From Pseudanabaena sp. SR411 (GTDB lineage: Bacteria > Cyanobacteriota > Cyanobacteriia > Pseudanabaenales > Pseudanabaenaceae), in NCBI RefSeq assembly GCF_002251945.1, contig NZ_NDHW01000075.1, positions 1-42,937 of the forward strand: a stretch of DNA of 42,937 nt, read 5' to 3'. Of this stretch, positions 27,289 to 35,000 are shown in pieces. The notes beneath the pieces are model-generated. The model searched no databases and was not told the DNA's origin. It was given only the letters and a program-made list of their open reading frames with translations. Made by a program: the position numbers and the translations under genes. Within the stretch, counting starts at the first letter, position 1, and every line of letters begins with the position of its first letter.

Positions 27289-28479
27289 CTAAATCTTTCC
27301 CAATTTTTGCTCGATTATTTTGATTAATTCTGCTTCTTCAGGCGTTACAATCCCATCTAGCATGACAAATTTCTGACACTGGACAAACAGAGATAAGGCA
27401 AACTCTGGTTTGATGTCGTTGATCAAAATTTCCAGAGGAAGTGGTGAATCTATGTAACTGGCGATCGCATTGATCGACTCAGATTTGAGGTTAGCAGCTC
27501 TCAAATCATTTACAATCTCTTCCTTGGTTTTGCCTTGATTTCCAGCCAAGATTACATGGACAAGAATCTGATCGATGATTTCTTCCTGTGGAATGGCACT
27601 TTTTAAGATCTCCTCACTATCTTTCTGAATTGCTTCTAGCTGCTCCTCAAAGTTGACAGGATTGAGCTTGGCTTCATAAAACGCGCAACTCGCCTGACCC
27701 AATGTATAAAGCATCACTGCATTAGAGCTTACGGCAATCACTGAGCCTGCGATGGGAATATTTCTAAGCATTCCTAACCCTGCTTTGATTGCCATTTTGC
27801 CACCAAAAGCCAAGCCAAATACTGCGGCAACTTCACCTTTTCTGGTCGAATCCTGAAGATCCATTCCATAGGCACTAGCAATTTGATAGACCATTTCGGC
27901 TTGAAGTGTAGTTGTGGCAATGAGATCGCCTGCAAAAAATATAGCCGCCGCCCCAGGGACTATCGATGTCGCAAATCCAGTTGCTCCAGAAATTAATGCT
28001 TTTTGTTTGATAATCTTTTGGGCGATTTGATTGGCTGAATTGTTGGGATACTTTTGTTGGAGTCGCTTTACCTCAGCTTCCGCCTTGCTAACATCAATTT
28101 GATCTAGTATTTGCAGTAACCAATCAGCCTTGAAGGTTTGAGCAACTTTTTTAACCACAAAACTACTCCCGATCGCATTGATCGCCTGTCCTGTGGTACT
28201 GGTTGCTGTCGAGATTCCGCCAACTACTGCTCCACCAACGTTTTTAGACAATGCGCCAACCGCCCCACCAACTGCTCCTGCGGCATTGCCAATGGAATCT
28301 CCTGCCACAACAATGGAACCACTAACTGCATTACCTACCGATCCTGCGACTCCAGAAACTGCTCCAAATACTTTCCCCCATCTTCCTTGCTTCTGATTGG
28401 CTATAGGGGTAGTAATTGCAGAATCTATGTTCGGAATTTCTTCTATAGGGTCAGGGTCGTCAATAGGCTCAGTTGTCAT
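27289..28479 (-). CDS. Glycine-rich membrane protein with EcsC/DUF697-like and TerB-like parts
   Basis: The function is unknown. The 396 residues begin with an acidic N-terminus, then a Gly/Ala/Val/Ser-rich segment (about 33-115) with repeated GNA(V/A)xG units. Next is a region with hydrophobic helices (about 165-270, with SIVPGAAAIFFAGDLIATTT and AVFGLAFGGKMAIKAGLGML) like EcsC or DUF697 membrane domains. The last 35 residues (CQKFVMLDGIVTPEEAELIK) resemble the TerB/tellurite-resistance helix pair. The resemblances are by eye only. It begins the accessory stretch that continues to 32.7 kb. Confidence 0.65.
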   Translation of the reverse strand: MTTEPIDDPDPIEEIPNIDSAITTPIANQKQGRWGKVFGAVSGVAGSVGNAVSGSIVVAGDSIGNAAGAVGGAVGALSKNVGGAVVGGISTATSTTGQAINAIGSSFVVKKVAQTFKADWLLQILDQIDVSKAEAEVKRLQQKYPNNSANQIAQKIIKQKALISGATGFATSIVPGAAAIFFAGDLIATTTLQAEMVYQIASAYGMDLQDSTRKGEVAAVFGLAFGGKMAIKAGLGMLRNIPIAGSVIAVSSNAVMLYTLGQASCAFYEAKLNPVNFEEQLEAIQKDSEEILKSAIPQEEIIDQILVHVILAGNQGKTKEEIVNDLRAANLKSESINAIASYIDSPLPLEILINDIKPEFALSLFVQCQKFVMLDGIVTPEEAELIKIIEQKLGKI

Positions 28480-28589
28480 CTTGATTTTCTTATTGTATTT
28501 TCGCTAGAATTTTTTTAGCTATTTATCTTTAATGATAACGCGATCGCCTAAACAAGTGTCAGTAATTTAGCGCTTCATACTCTAGTCCC

Positions 28590-28925
28590 TTAAACTAGTG
28601 CAAACTCCGTAAACTTTCGCACGTTAGGGGATTGGTAGGCTAATACAATATTTTGTTTCGGGATGCCTTTGTCTACTAGTAAGTTAGCGATACCGACTTC
28701 TGTTCCATCGCTTTGAATCCAGATTTTATCGTCTTTAAGATCGATATGAATTAGAGAACCATAAATGCGGCGTTTTTGACTCCAGCCAGTGCAGACCAGT
28801 TGATAGCGATCGCGCTGATGATCAAAAATCAATTCCATCTCTACGTCACCATAGGCAGGTTGGTGCGTACTATATTCTGTGAGGATCTGCTGGACTATAT
28901 CTCGATAGGTTTCTAGGGATACCAT
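28590..28925 (-). CDS. XisI family protein
   Basis: XisI and XisH were found as factors needed for excision of the fdxN element in Anabaena heterocysts, but the pair is spread through cyanobacteria without that element. The 111 residues show the family opening ETYRDIVQQILTEY, DRYQLVCTGWSQKRRIYG, and WIQSDGTEVGIANLLVDKGIPKQNIVLAY. It overlaps the end of xisH by 13 bases, so the two are co-translated. No fdxN-like element boundaries are seen. Confidence 0.9.
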   Translation of the reverse strand: MVSLETYRDIVQQILTEYSTHQPAYGDVEMELIFDHQRDRYQLVCTGWSQKRRIYGSLIHIDLKDDKIWIQSDGTEVGIANLLVDKGIPKQNIVLAYQSPNVRKFTEFALV

Positions 28926-29326
28926 TGCACAATAACCTCCTCTGATACATCAAAAATAATCAGCTTTAGTTGATATTCAGCTATAGCTAGTTTAGCAAAT
29001 TCACGCCGAAAGAATGTATTCCAAGCTGTGTCTGGGATTGCTAAGTATAAGAGGAGATCGCTATCTTCTAATTTTAAGGCTAGACGGTAATTGAGACATT
29101 GACCTAGAACTGTGTGAAATTCAGAAATAGCCGATGGATTTAAAAAAGTTTTAACTTCCACTGCGATTTTATTTTTGTCTTTTTCTGCGGCGAATAGTTG
29201 TTCTGCACCAATATCAATATAAATTTCAACTTCAGCAATATTCAAATAAAGCGGATCATGGGTAATTGTCCATCCGTCTTTGATTAGGGCTGTTTTTACA
29301 GATTGATGGAATAGGTCTTTTGCCAT
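28913..29326 (-). CDS. XisH family protein, nuclease-like fold
   Basis: This 137-residue partner of XisI shows the family N-terminus AKDLFHQSVKTALIKDGWTITHDPL and a PD-(D/E)XK-like core: IYIDIGAE (Asp38), then AVEVKTF (Glu57, Lys59). The C-terminal IPDTAWNTFF and IIFDV(S)EEVIVQWYP are standard. Its upstream side carries a frameshifted remnant of another xisH 5' end (29448-29505). Its present-day role is unknown. Confidence 0.9.
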   Translation of the reverse strand: MAKDLFHQSVKTALIKDGWTITHDPLYLNIAEVEIYIDIGAEQLFAAEKDKNKIAVEVKTFLNPSAISEFHTVLGQCLNYRLALKLEDSDLLLYLAIPDTAWNTFFRREFAKLAIAEYQLKLIIFDVSEEVIVQWYP

Positions 29327-29368
29327 AGTTTTAGTTGATTAAGCATCATAAATCTCTGTGTAAAGTTC

Positions 29369-29432
29369 AGATCTCCGACTTTTTCTTCTCTGGTAAAAAC
29401 ATCTGTGAATTCACACAGAAAGTCGGAGATCT
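29369..29432. repeat. Inverted repeat upstream of xisH
   Basis: AGATCTCCGACTTT (29369-29382) and its exact complement (29419-29432) flank a 36-base interior. It lies between the intact xisH and the xisH remnant. It may be a small mobile-element remnant or part of the xisHI leader. Confidence 0.65.
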
Positions 29433-29447
29433 TGGCTCTTTGCAAGC

Positions 29448-29505
29448 GTCCATCCGTCTTTAATATTAGGGCAATTTTTACCGATTGAGCGACTTTGGCT
29501 ACACC
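29448..29505 (-). pseudogene. Remnant of a second xisH 5' end
   Basis: The minus strand encodes AKVAQSVKIALI and then DGWT, matching the intact xisH start (AKDLFHQSVKTALIKDGWT) in DNA as well as protein. The shared stretch includes GTCCATCCGTCTTT (plus strand). A 2-base insertion breaks the frame and similarity ends after about 20 codons. The remnant lies 180 bases upstream of the matching part of the intact gene. Confidence 0.7.
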
Positions 29506-29628
29506 TGAACCAATGGTTACGGTTTGCATTGCCCAAAAACATGGATGAGTTGTTGCGGCTTTTAGGCAAGAATTGTCTCTCCAAGATGGCTAAATCTGTC
29601 ACTGCTTCTATTGTCAGTTGGGCTTCAA

Positions 29629-31347
29629 TTATATGAGAAAGAAGAATTCGACAGATAATCTACCACCTAGACTCATCTTTGAACTACAAGACAGACCCGC
29701 TTCTACACATTCCCATACAGCAGGCAAGCTGGCATGAGGAAATGTTCTATTGTCTTTTATAGTAGAGTCATACATCGCCCAATAATTAGTATCAGGATTA
29801 TGCCAGCCAGTTTTTCTGGCAAATTGCTTCCATGTCTCATAACCGTAATGATCAATTTTGCCTTGGCAACAGTCCAAATAAAGTTCTCTCTGGACACTAA
29901 AGCCAAACTTGCCATTACTGTGATTAACCCATAGTAGATCAATGGTTCGTAAATCTTGACGAGGAAAATCATTATGATCAATATCCCAACAGTTTAAGTA
30001 CCCACGAGAATTACAGTTTGCTAATTTGAGTATTATTTCTCTGGTTAGCTCATCCGCCTTACGCCATTTTTGCTCTGTCAGTAGTATATCTAGTTTTCGA
30101 TATGCCGCTTCCATACCTCTCTGCGATTGAAACCCAACTAAACGTTGCCGTTCCAATTCGATGCGTACTTTTTCTTTTCGTGACCTCCGCAACTCCTCTT
30201 GACGTTGTCGTTCTACTTCTTCCTGTTGCCAGCGCAGTGCTTCATTAAAAGCATCAATGCGTTCCTTTTGAATTTTCTCCAAAATCTCGAAATAGGGCTG
30301 AATATACTTTTCTCGCACCGCTTCAGGCAAACCCACATTGACGCGATCTAGTTTGGGAATATAGAAAGGATTATCACCATCAACGATCGCATAGAGATCC
30401 ATCAAAAATGTAGCGATCAACTTCTGCAAAGCCGTCAACCAATCGCCAATCATTTCATAAATATTATCCAAATCATGATCGCTCACTTCGCCCACAGAAT
30501 CTAGCAAAGGCTGCAAAAATTCCTCGCGCCAAGAAAATTCCAAATCAAAATGTCCATGAAAAATCTCCGCAATCTGACTACCCCACAGCTTGTAATGGAA
30601 ATGGACATTACTGCGGGTCAGCTTACTAAAACTCATCACACAAGGCGTGTCAGGAAGGATAGTTTTTAATTGTTCAGCATTGACATCAAAGACATCTCGA
30701 TCTTTAAAAAAGCGGCTATAAAAACGCACATCTCGCCTAAAAGTTGAATTGGCAAAGGTTAGCATTTTGCTTTCTACTTCCGCAGCAAGTTCTGTCTGAA
30801 AGTATTTTGGCGAACCCTCGGTGATTTGAATTTTGGAACAGATAAACAAGGGAAAATCAGATTTTTGAGCAAAAATGTCTGTTAATTCTCGGCGACTAAA
30901 AATGGTTGGTAGTTCTTTCTCATCCCATTTAGCTTGGATTTGCACAGCTTGCAATTCACCACGATTTTGGAACTCATTTTTTTGTAATTCCCGTTGCAGA
31001 TTGCAAGTGATTTCACAGAGTTTTTCTTTGAGTTCCCGTTCCTTTTGTGCTAACTGTGCTTTCTGAGCTAGAGCGATCGCATTCAACACCAGCCCCGCCT
31101 TTTGCAGCTTATTCTGCTCTGCTTGCACTGCCACCAAACTATTTTGAGCATCAGCAAATGCTTTCATGGCGATGCTATTGCTACTGAGGGCGGTGGCGAT
31201 CGCGCTGTCATGATTCGATCCCCCACTGTGCGGCGCAATGCCAAATACTTTTTTACCAAAGGATAACCCAAGGGATTCTGCGACCCCACCAAGGACTTTG
31301 CCGCCGAACTCCCATACCTTTTCTTTAACCTTATGCCAATTAACCAT
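29629..31347 (-). CDS. GUN4-domain protein with a large uncharacterised N-terminal region
   Basis: The C-terminal part (about 425-550 of 572 residues) is a GUN4 domain: YRKLDILLTEQKWRKADELT, RTIDLLWVNHSNGKFGFSVQ and ETWKQFARKTGW. Cyanobacterial GUN4 domains bind tetrapyrroles in the chlorophyll branch, but the domain also occurs fused to signalling or effector modules. Here the N-terminus has an amphipathic Gly/Val segment (1-45), a coiled coil (about 70-135), a central domain I do not recognise (about 140-345) and a second charged coiled coil (360-415). It diverges from a MerR-like regulator across 73 bp. The C-terminus after GLSCSSK departs from usual GUN4 ends. Confidence 0.8.
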   Translation of the reverse strand: MVNWHKVKEKVWEFGGKVLGGVAESLGLSFGKKVFGIAPHSGGSNHDSAIATALSSNSIAMKAFADAQNSLVAVQAEQNKLQKAGLVLNAIALAQKAQLAQKERELKEKLCEITCNLQRELQKNEFQNRGELQAVQIQAKWDEKELPTIFSRRELTDIFAQKSDFPLFICSKIQITEGSPKYFQTELAAEVESKMLTFANSTFRRDVRFYSRFFKDRDVFDVNAEQLKTILPDTPCVMSFSKLTRSNVHFHYKLWGSQIAEIFHGHFDLEFSWREEFLQPLLDSVGEVSDHDLDNIYEMIGDWLTALQKLIATFLMDLYAIVDGDNPFYIPKLDRVNVGLPEAVREKYIQPYFEILEKIQKERIDAFNEALRWQQEEVERQRQEELRRSRKEKVRIELERQRLVGFQSQRGMEAAYRKLDILLTEQKWRKADELTREIILKLANCNSRGYLNCWDIDHNDFPRQDLRTIDLLWVNHSNGKFGFSVQRELYLDCCQGKIDHYGYETWKQFARKTGWHNPDTNYWAMYDSTIKDNRTFPHASLPAVWECVEAGLSCSSKMSLGGRLSVEFFFLI

Positions 31348-31375
31348 GACCTTCAGCCTACCAAGAGGAGATTTT

Positions 31376-31410
31376 AATATATACTGTCATTGACATATTA
31401 TTTTGTCAAT
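31376..31410. promoter_or_regulatory. Candidate operator and promoter between the GUN4 and MerR-like genes
   Basis: ATTGACA (31389-31395) and TGTCAAT (31404-31410) form an inverted repeat with an 8-base spacer. On the minus strand, TTGACA (31409-31404) is followed after 20 bases by TATATA (31383-31378), a long spacer typical of MerR-controlled promoters. It would drive the GUN4 gene. Confidence 0.45.
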
Positions 31411-31420
31411 ATGATCTTGC

Positions 31421-31993
31421 ATGATTAACTTACAGATTAGCTTAGATAAACAATGGACACTCGAAGAATTGGTGATCGCCGCTAATGAAATGCTGCCCCA
31501 AGTTTTGCCTGCGCTGAAACCCAATGCCAAATTAAATGCTAAACTATCGGAAGAAATCACACCCCGATTAATTCGTTATTACACCAACCAAGGCGTACTA
31601 GATGCCCCGATTCGTGAAGGGAAATATGCCTTTTATAACCAACGACATTTATTACAACTTTTAGTTTGTCGGCGACTCTTGACTGAAGGATTTACCGTAG
31701 CCGTAATTCAGGCGATCGCTAAACATAAAACTAATGCCGACTTAGAAGCAATGCTCACAGGCGGTATTGAATTTAATCTCAGTGCTGCACAGCCTGATAC
31801 TCGGTCAAAAAACTTAGAAAATGACAACCCCAAAATATTTTCTAGTCAAGTTTCTAGTCAATGGCTGCGTATCCAAATTCGTGAAGGCGTGGAAATTCAT
31901 TGGCGATCGGATATCACCTTGCCACAAACAAGTTTGGAATATCAGCACTTTCTTCAAGAAGTAGAAAATGCTCTCAAGCAATGTGATTTGTAG
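31421..31993 (+). CDS. MerR-like transcriptional regulator
   Basis: The 190 residues contain a MerR-type winged helix-turn-helix around 48-105: ITPRLIRYYTNQGVLDAPIREGKYAFYNQRHLLQLLVCRRLLTEGF. The hallmark R-Y-Y-x-x-x-G-x-L is present. An N-terminal extension of about 45 residues precedes it, and the C-terminal half (SSQWLRIQIREGVEIHWRSDI) is a small beta-like domain with no metal-binding Cys, so the signal is not an obvious metal. It reads away from the GUN4-domain gene, and an inverted repeat in the shared 73-bp gap is a likely site of control. Confidence 0.8.
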   Translation: MINLQISLDKQWTLEELVIAANEMLPQVLPALKPNAKLNAKLSEEITPRLIRYYTNQGVLDAPIREGKYAFYNQRHLLQLLVCRRLLTEGFTVAVIQAIAKHKTNADLEAMLTGGIEFNLSAAQPDTRSKNLENDNPKIFSSQVSSQWLRIQIREGVEIHWRSDITLPQTSLEYQHFLQEVENALKQCDL

Positions 31994-32065
31994 ATTTGGA
32001 TAATGATATCAAGCAAAAATTTAGGCATAGAAAAGGTGATAGACCTATCTCAGTCATTTAACTTT

Positions 32066-32485
32066 TCAAATCTCCCAAGGGTTGACTAAAGTAAGCTGAC
32101 AGTCGCAAAAATCTGCAATATTACGAGTTGCTAATATGGCTTTTTTAGAAAGAGCGATCGCCGCAATTTGAGCATCAGCTTGAGCGATCGGCTTACCAAT
32201 TTGTCTCCTAAATGAGGCTAACTTTGCATATTCCAGAGCCGCCGCACTATCAAAAGATAAAATTCTTTCTTGAAAATCTTGTTCAAACATTTGCTGCACA
32301 GCCCTTTCCATATCACTACGGCGTTTTCCCATAGGTAATAGAGCCAGCCCGTAATACATCTCTGCCTGTGTAATTGTCGTGACAAAGATTTCTGATGAAA
32401 CTTGCTGCCCGATCCAATCCATAACCGCAGGATTGGGAACTGCTCTCATAAACTCTGAAAGCACATTTGTATCGAGAATAATCAT
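32066..32485 (-). CDS. PIN-domain toxin, FitB/VapC type
   Basis: VapC-type toxins are Mg-dependent RNases. The 139 residues show the acidic site: Asp5 in ILDTNVLSE, Glu42 in TQAEMYYG, Asp104 in QADAQIAAIA and a fourth acid Asp125 in RNIADF. It overlaps the upstream antitoxin gene by 4 bases, the usual translational coupling of such pairs. Its target RNA is unknown. Confidence 0.92.
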   Translation of the reverse strand: MIILDTNVLSEFMRAVPNPAVMDWIGQQVSSEIFVTTITQAEMYYGLALLPMGKRRSDMERAVQQMFEQDFQERILSFDSAAALEYAKLASFRRQIGKPIAQADAQIAAIALSKKAILATRNIADFCDCQLTLVNPWEI

Positions 32486-32730
32486 AAATCCTCGAATAAG
32501 TTGCGATCGCGAATCGGTTCTCTCTCAACTTGGGGAAAGTCAAATCCACCTAAATCTGCAAAGCGCTGATGGATAGATTCACCAAGACTCTTGGGTACAT
32601 CTTCTTGAGCAAGCACATTTTTGAGAATAACGCGCACTTCTTCTTCCATAGAACGACCTAACCGCGCAGCTCTAACCCGCAGTTTTGCCTTGAGTGCATC
32701 ATCTAAATTCCGAATCGTAATATTAGCCAT
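32482..32730 (-). CDS. FitA-like ribbon-helix-helix antitoxin
   Basis: From the ATG at 32730 the protein has 82 residues: an N-terminal ribbon-helix-helix (ANITIRNLDDALKAKLRVRAARLGRSMEEEVRVIL) for DNA binding, and a C-terminal tail (GGFDFPQVEREPIRDRNLFEDL) that should insert into the toxin active site. An in-frame ATG at 32742 is also possible. FitA proteins repress their own operon as a complex with the toxin. The gene precedes and overlaps the toxin gene. Confidence 0.9.
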   Translation of the reverse strand: MANITIRNLDDALKAKLRVRAARLGRSMEEEVRVILKNVLAQEDVPKSLGESIHQRFADLGGFDFPQVEREPIRDRNLFEDL

Positions 32731-32840
32731 CTTTGCAATCAATTATTGATATCAATGATAGCACTAGATCCATCACCATTAAACCTAGAGATCGCTATAT
32801 AAGCTATAAAATATTGCAGCAAGTAGATAATTAATTTCCT

Positions 32841-33980
32841 ATGGCAATCAAACGGCGGCAGTTATTGATATTAGGTGGATTGGCAATTGGTGGTGGGATT
32901 GGCGGTGCTGCATTTTCAGGAATCTTGAGCCGTCAACCTGAAGCGATCGCCCCCACAAATCCGCAAGCCCCGATAGCCAATAATCCGAAACCAGTCAAAT
33001 CTATATCAACTGTCAAGAGATCGCCTAATCCTGCGCCCAAAGGTTTATATGCACCTGCGCGAGGTGATATGCGAATTGTGGTGATTAGTGATCTCAATAG
33101 TGCCTATGGTTCCACGGATTATATTGATCAGGTTAAACAAGCGATCGCCTTTCTGCCAGCTTGGGAGCCTGACTTAGTTTTATGTGGTGGTGACATGGTG
33201 GCTGGACAAAGCAATGATCTGAACGACGGTGAAATTGCGGCGATGTGGCAAGGCTTTGAGAAGTATATTGGTGCGCCTATTCGCAAGGCGAAACTGCCCT
33301 TTGGTTTTACGATTGGTAATCATGATGGATCTGGTTCTGTTTACAATGGCAAGTTCTCCTTTGAAGGCGATCGCAATGCTGCCAAGAAATATTGGAATGA
33401 TCCCAAACATGATCCGAATTTGAACTTTGTTGATCGTGCAGAATTCCCCTTCTATTACACTTTCCAACAGGATGATATTTTTTGTTTAGTGTGGGATGCC
33501 TCCACAGCCACGATTCCCCCAGAACAATTGGAATGGGTCGAAAAAAGTCTTGCCAGTGAAGTTGCTCAAAAAGCGAAACTACGGATCGCGATCGGGCATT
33601 TGCCTCTTTATGCGGTCGCTAGAGGTAGAGAAACAGGTGGAAATTATTTAAATGAAGCCGATCGCCTGAGAGCCTTATTAGAAAAATATAATGTGCATAC
33701 TTACATCAGTGGACATCATCACGCTTATTATCCTGCTCATAAAGGCAAATTGGAACTGCTGCACGCGGGAGTTTTGGGCGATGGACCTCGACGATTATTA
33801 AGTGGCGATCTTGCCCCAAATCGCACTGTGACTGTAATCGATATTAAGTTAGAAACTTCAGAAACTATTTACACAACTTACGATATGGATACGCTAAAAG
33901 TTGTCGATCAAAGTACGTTGCCGCGCTATATTGACGCTCCCAATGGGCGGATTACCCGCCGCGATATCAAGATCTCATAG
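32841..33980 (+). CDS. Tat-exported metallophosphoesterase
   Basis: Calcineurin-like phosphoesterases hydrolyse phosphoesters at a two-metal site. The 379 residues start with a twin-arginine signal (KRRQLLILGG, Arg5-Arg6, then a hydrophobic stretch). The metal site follows: Asp84 in ISDLNSAYGST (Asn replaces the usual His of D-x-H), GGDM (Asp118), GNHD (160-162), IGHLPLY and SGHHHAYY. It is expected in the periplasm. The substrate cannot be told. The stop codon lies inside a palindrome arm. Confidence 0.88.
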   Translation: MAIKRRQLLILGGLAIGGGIGGAAFSGILSRQPEAIAPTNPQAPIANNPKPVKSISTVKRSPNPAPKGLYAPARGDMRIVVISDLNSAYGSTDYIDQVKQAIAFLPAWEPDLVLCGGDMVAGQSNDLNDGEIAAMWQGFEKYIGAPIRKAKLPFGFTIGNHDGSGSVYNGKFSFEGDRNAAKKYWNDPKHDPNLNFVDRAEFPFYYTFQQDDIFCLVWDASTATIPPEQLEWVEKSLASEVAQKAKLRIAIGHLPLYAVARGRETGGNYLNEADRLRALLEKYNVHTYISGHHHAYYPAHKGKLELLHAGVLGDGPRRLLSGDLAPNRTVTVIDIKLETSETIYTTYDMDTLKVVDQSTLPRYIDAPNGRITRRDIKIS

Positions 33981-34014
33981 TGTTGCGCGGCTTTGCCGCG
34001 TAACACTATGAGAT
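33972..34014. repeat. Palindrome that contains the phosphoesterase stop codon
   Basis: Arms 33972-33991 and 33995-34014 (20 bp) pair with one mismatch around TTT, with the GCGGC/GCCGC clamp. The TAG stop (33978-33980) lies in the left arm. It probably terminates the gene. Confidence 0.85.
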
Positions 34015-34172
34015 AACTCAAGAAGATTTAAGTGTAAAGTGCTGTAATCGGGAACATACAATATTGTCGTTGCTGAAAATGAAACCGTGATGAATCCTGT
34101 TTAATTCAGGTGATATCTTCAAAACAGAAGAAATAAAAATATCATGAAATAAAGGTTCGTAAGGATAAGCAT

Positions 34173-34904
34173 ATGCGTCACTTAACTACATTCGTTCTCA
34201 GTCTTGCTTTTTGTATTCCCTCGGTAGCGGCGATTGCTCCTTCTGCAAAAGCGCAAGAAACTTCGGCGAAATATTCTGAAGTCAAAAATGAGCGGGTTCT
34301 CACGGTTACAGGACGTGGTGAACGCTCCGTCAAAACCACTAAGGCTCGTATTCAGCTAGGAGTAAATGTGGAAGGAAAAACCGCGATCGCTGTTCAAGAA
34401 GAAGTTGCTCGTCAAGCTAATAGCATCGTTTCTCGCTTACAACAGTTAAATGTTGAGAAGTTGCAAACTACCAGTGTTCAACTCAGTCCCAAGTATGTCT
34501 ATGAAAATAATCGCCAACGCCAAGATGGTTTCACTGGACAAACTAGTGTAAGTTTCTTGGTGTCTCTCGATCAAGCGGGTGCAGTCCTTGATGCTGCGGT
34601 TAATTCGGGGGCAAATCAAGTTGAGCAGATTAGCTTTATTGCTAGTGATGCCGAATTAAATGCTGCCAAGCAACTCGCACTTCAAGACGCGATTAAAGAT
34701 GCTCAAACTCAATCAAATACTGTATTAAGTGCCTTAGGTTTTACCCCAAAAACCATTAAGACGATTAACATTAGTGACTCGGCGATCGCCTATCCAGTTG
34801 CACAGCCACGGGCTTCATTTGCCAAAGATGCGGCTAGCTCCATCCCGATTTTAGGTGGTGAGCAGAAAGTCGAAGCTTCAGTCACTTTACAAATTACTTA
34901 TTAA
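34173..34904 (+). CDS. SIMPL domain protein (DUF541)
   Basis: SIMPL/DUF541 proteins are periplasmic or surface proteins of mostly unknown role; some are linked to stress. The 243 residues begin with a signal peptide (cleavage near 27 in PSAKAQE) and then ERVLTVTGRGERSVKTTKARIQLGVNVEG, GQTSVSFLVSL, and the C-terminal ILGGEQKVEASVTLQI. The AAGGA ribosome site supports this start. It is followed by two short hairpins. Confidence 0.88.
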   Translation: MRHLTTFVLSLAFCIPSVAAIAPSAKAQETSAKYSEVKNERVLTVTGRGERSVKTTKARIQLGVNVEGKTAIAVQEEVARQANSIVSRLQQLNVEKLQTTSVQLSPKYVYENNRQRQDGFTGQTSVSFLVSLDQAGAVLDAAVNSGANQVEQISFIASDAELNAAKQLALQDAIKDAQTQSNTVLSALGFTPKTIKTINISDSAIAYPVAQPRASFAKDAASSIPILGGEQKVEASVTLQITY

Positions 34905-34913
34905 ATTGTTGTA

Positions 34914-34932
34914 CCGCCCGCTATGCGGGCGG
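34914..34932. repeat. Short GC-rich hairpin after the SIMPL gene
   Basis: CCGCCCGC-TAT-GCGGGCGG, a perfect 8-bp stem starting 10 bases after the stop codon. It could act as a terminator together with the next hairpin. Confidence 0.7.
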
Positions 34933-34939
34933 CACAATA

Positions 34940-34974
34940 TAAACCGTAGCGCTGCTTTGCCGCGCTACGGTTTA
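34940..34974. repeat. GC-capped palindrome upstream of cobH
   Basis: The stem TAAACCGTAGCGC (34940-34952) pairs exactly with 34962-34974. The tip is TGCTTTGCC (GC-TTT-GC). It lies 27 bases upstream of the cobH start, where it could affect initiation or mark the end of the SIMPL transcript. It is not a cobalamin riboswitch. Confidence 0.75.
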
Positions 34975-35000
34975 TTATTAAGATCCCCTTAACCAATTTC

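Noticed and set aside
28590-29326. fdxN element excision locus
   Set aside because: Only xisH and xisI are present; there is no xisF recombinase, fdxN or element border in the window.
31390-31415. Plus-strand promoter TTGACA/TATGAT for the MerR-like gene
   Set aside because: The spacer is only 14 bp and the -10 ends five bases before the start codon, so it is unlikely to work.
34905-35000. Cobalamin riboswitch before cobH
   Set aside because: The 96-base gap is filled by two simple hairpins and has no B12-box-like sequence.
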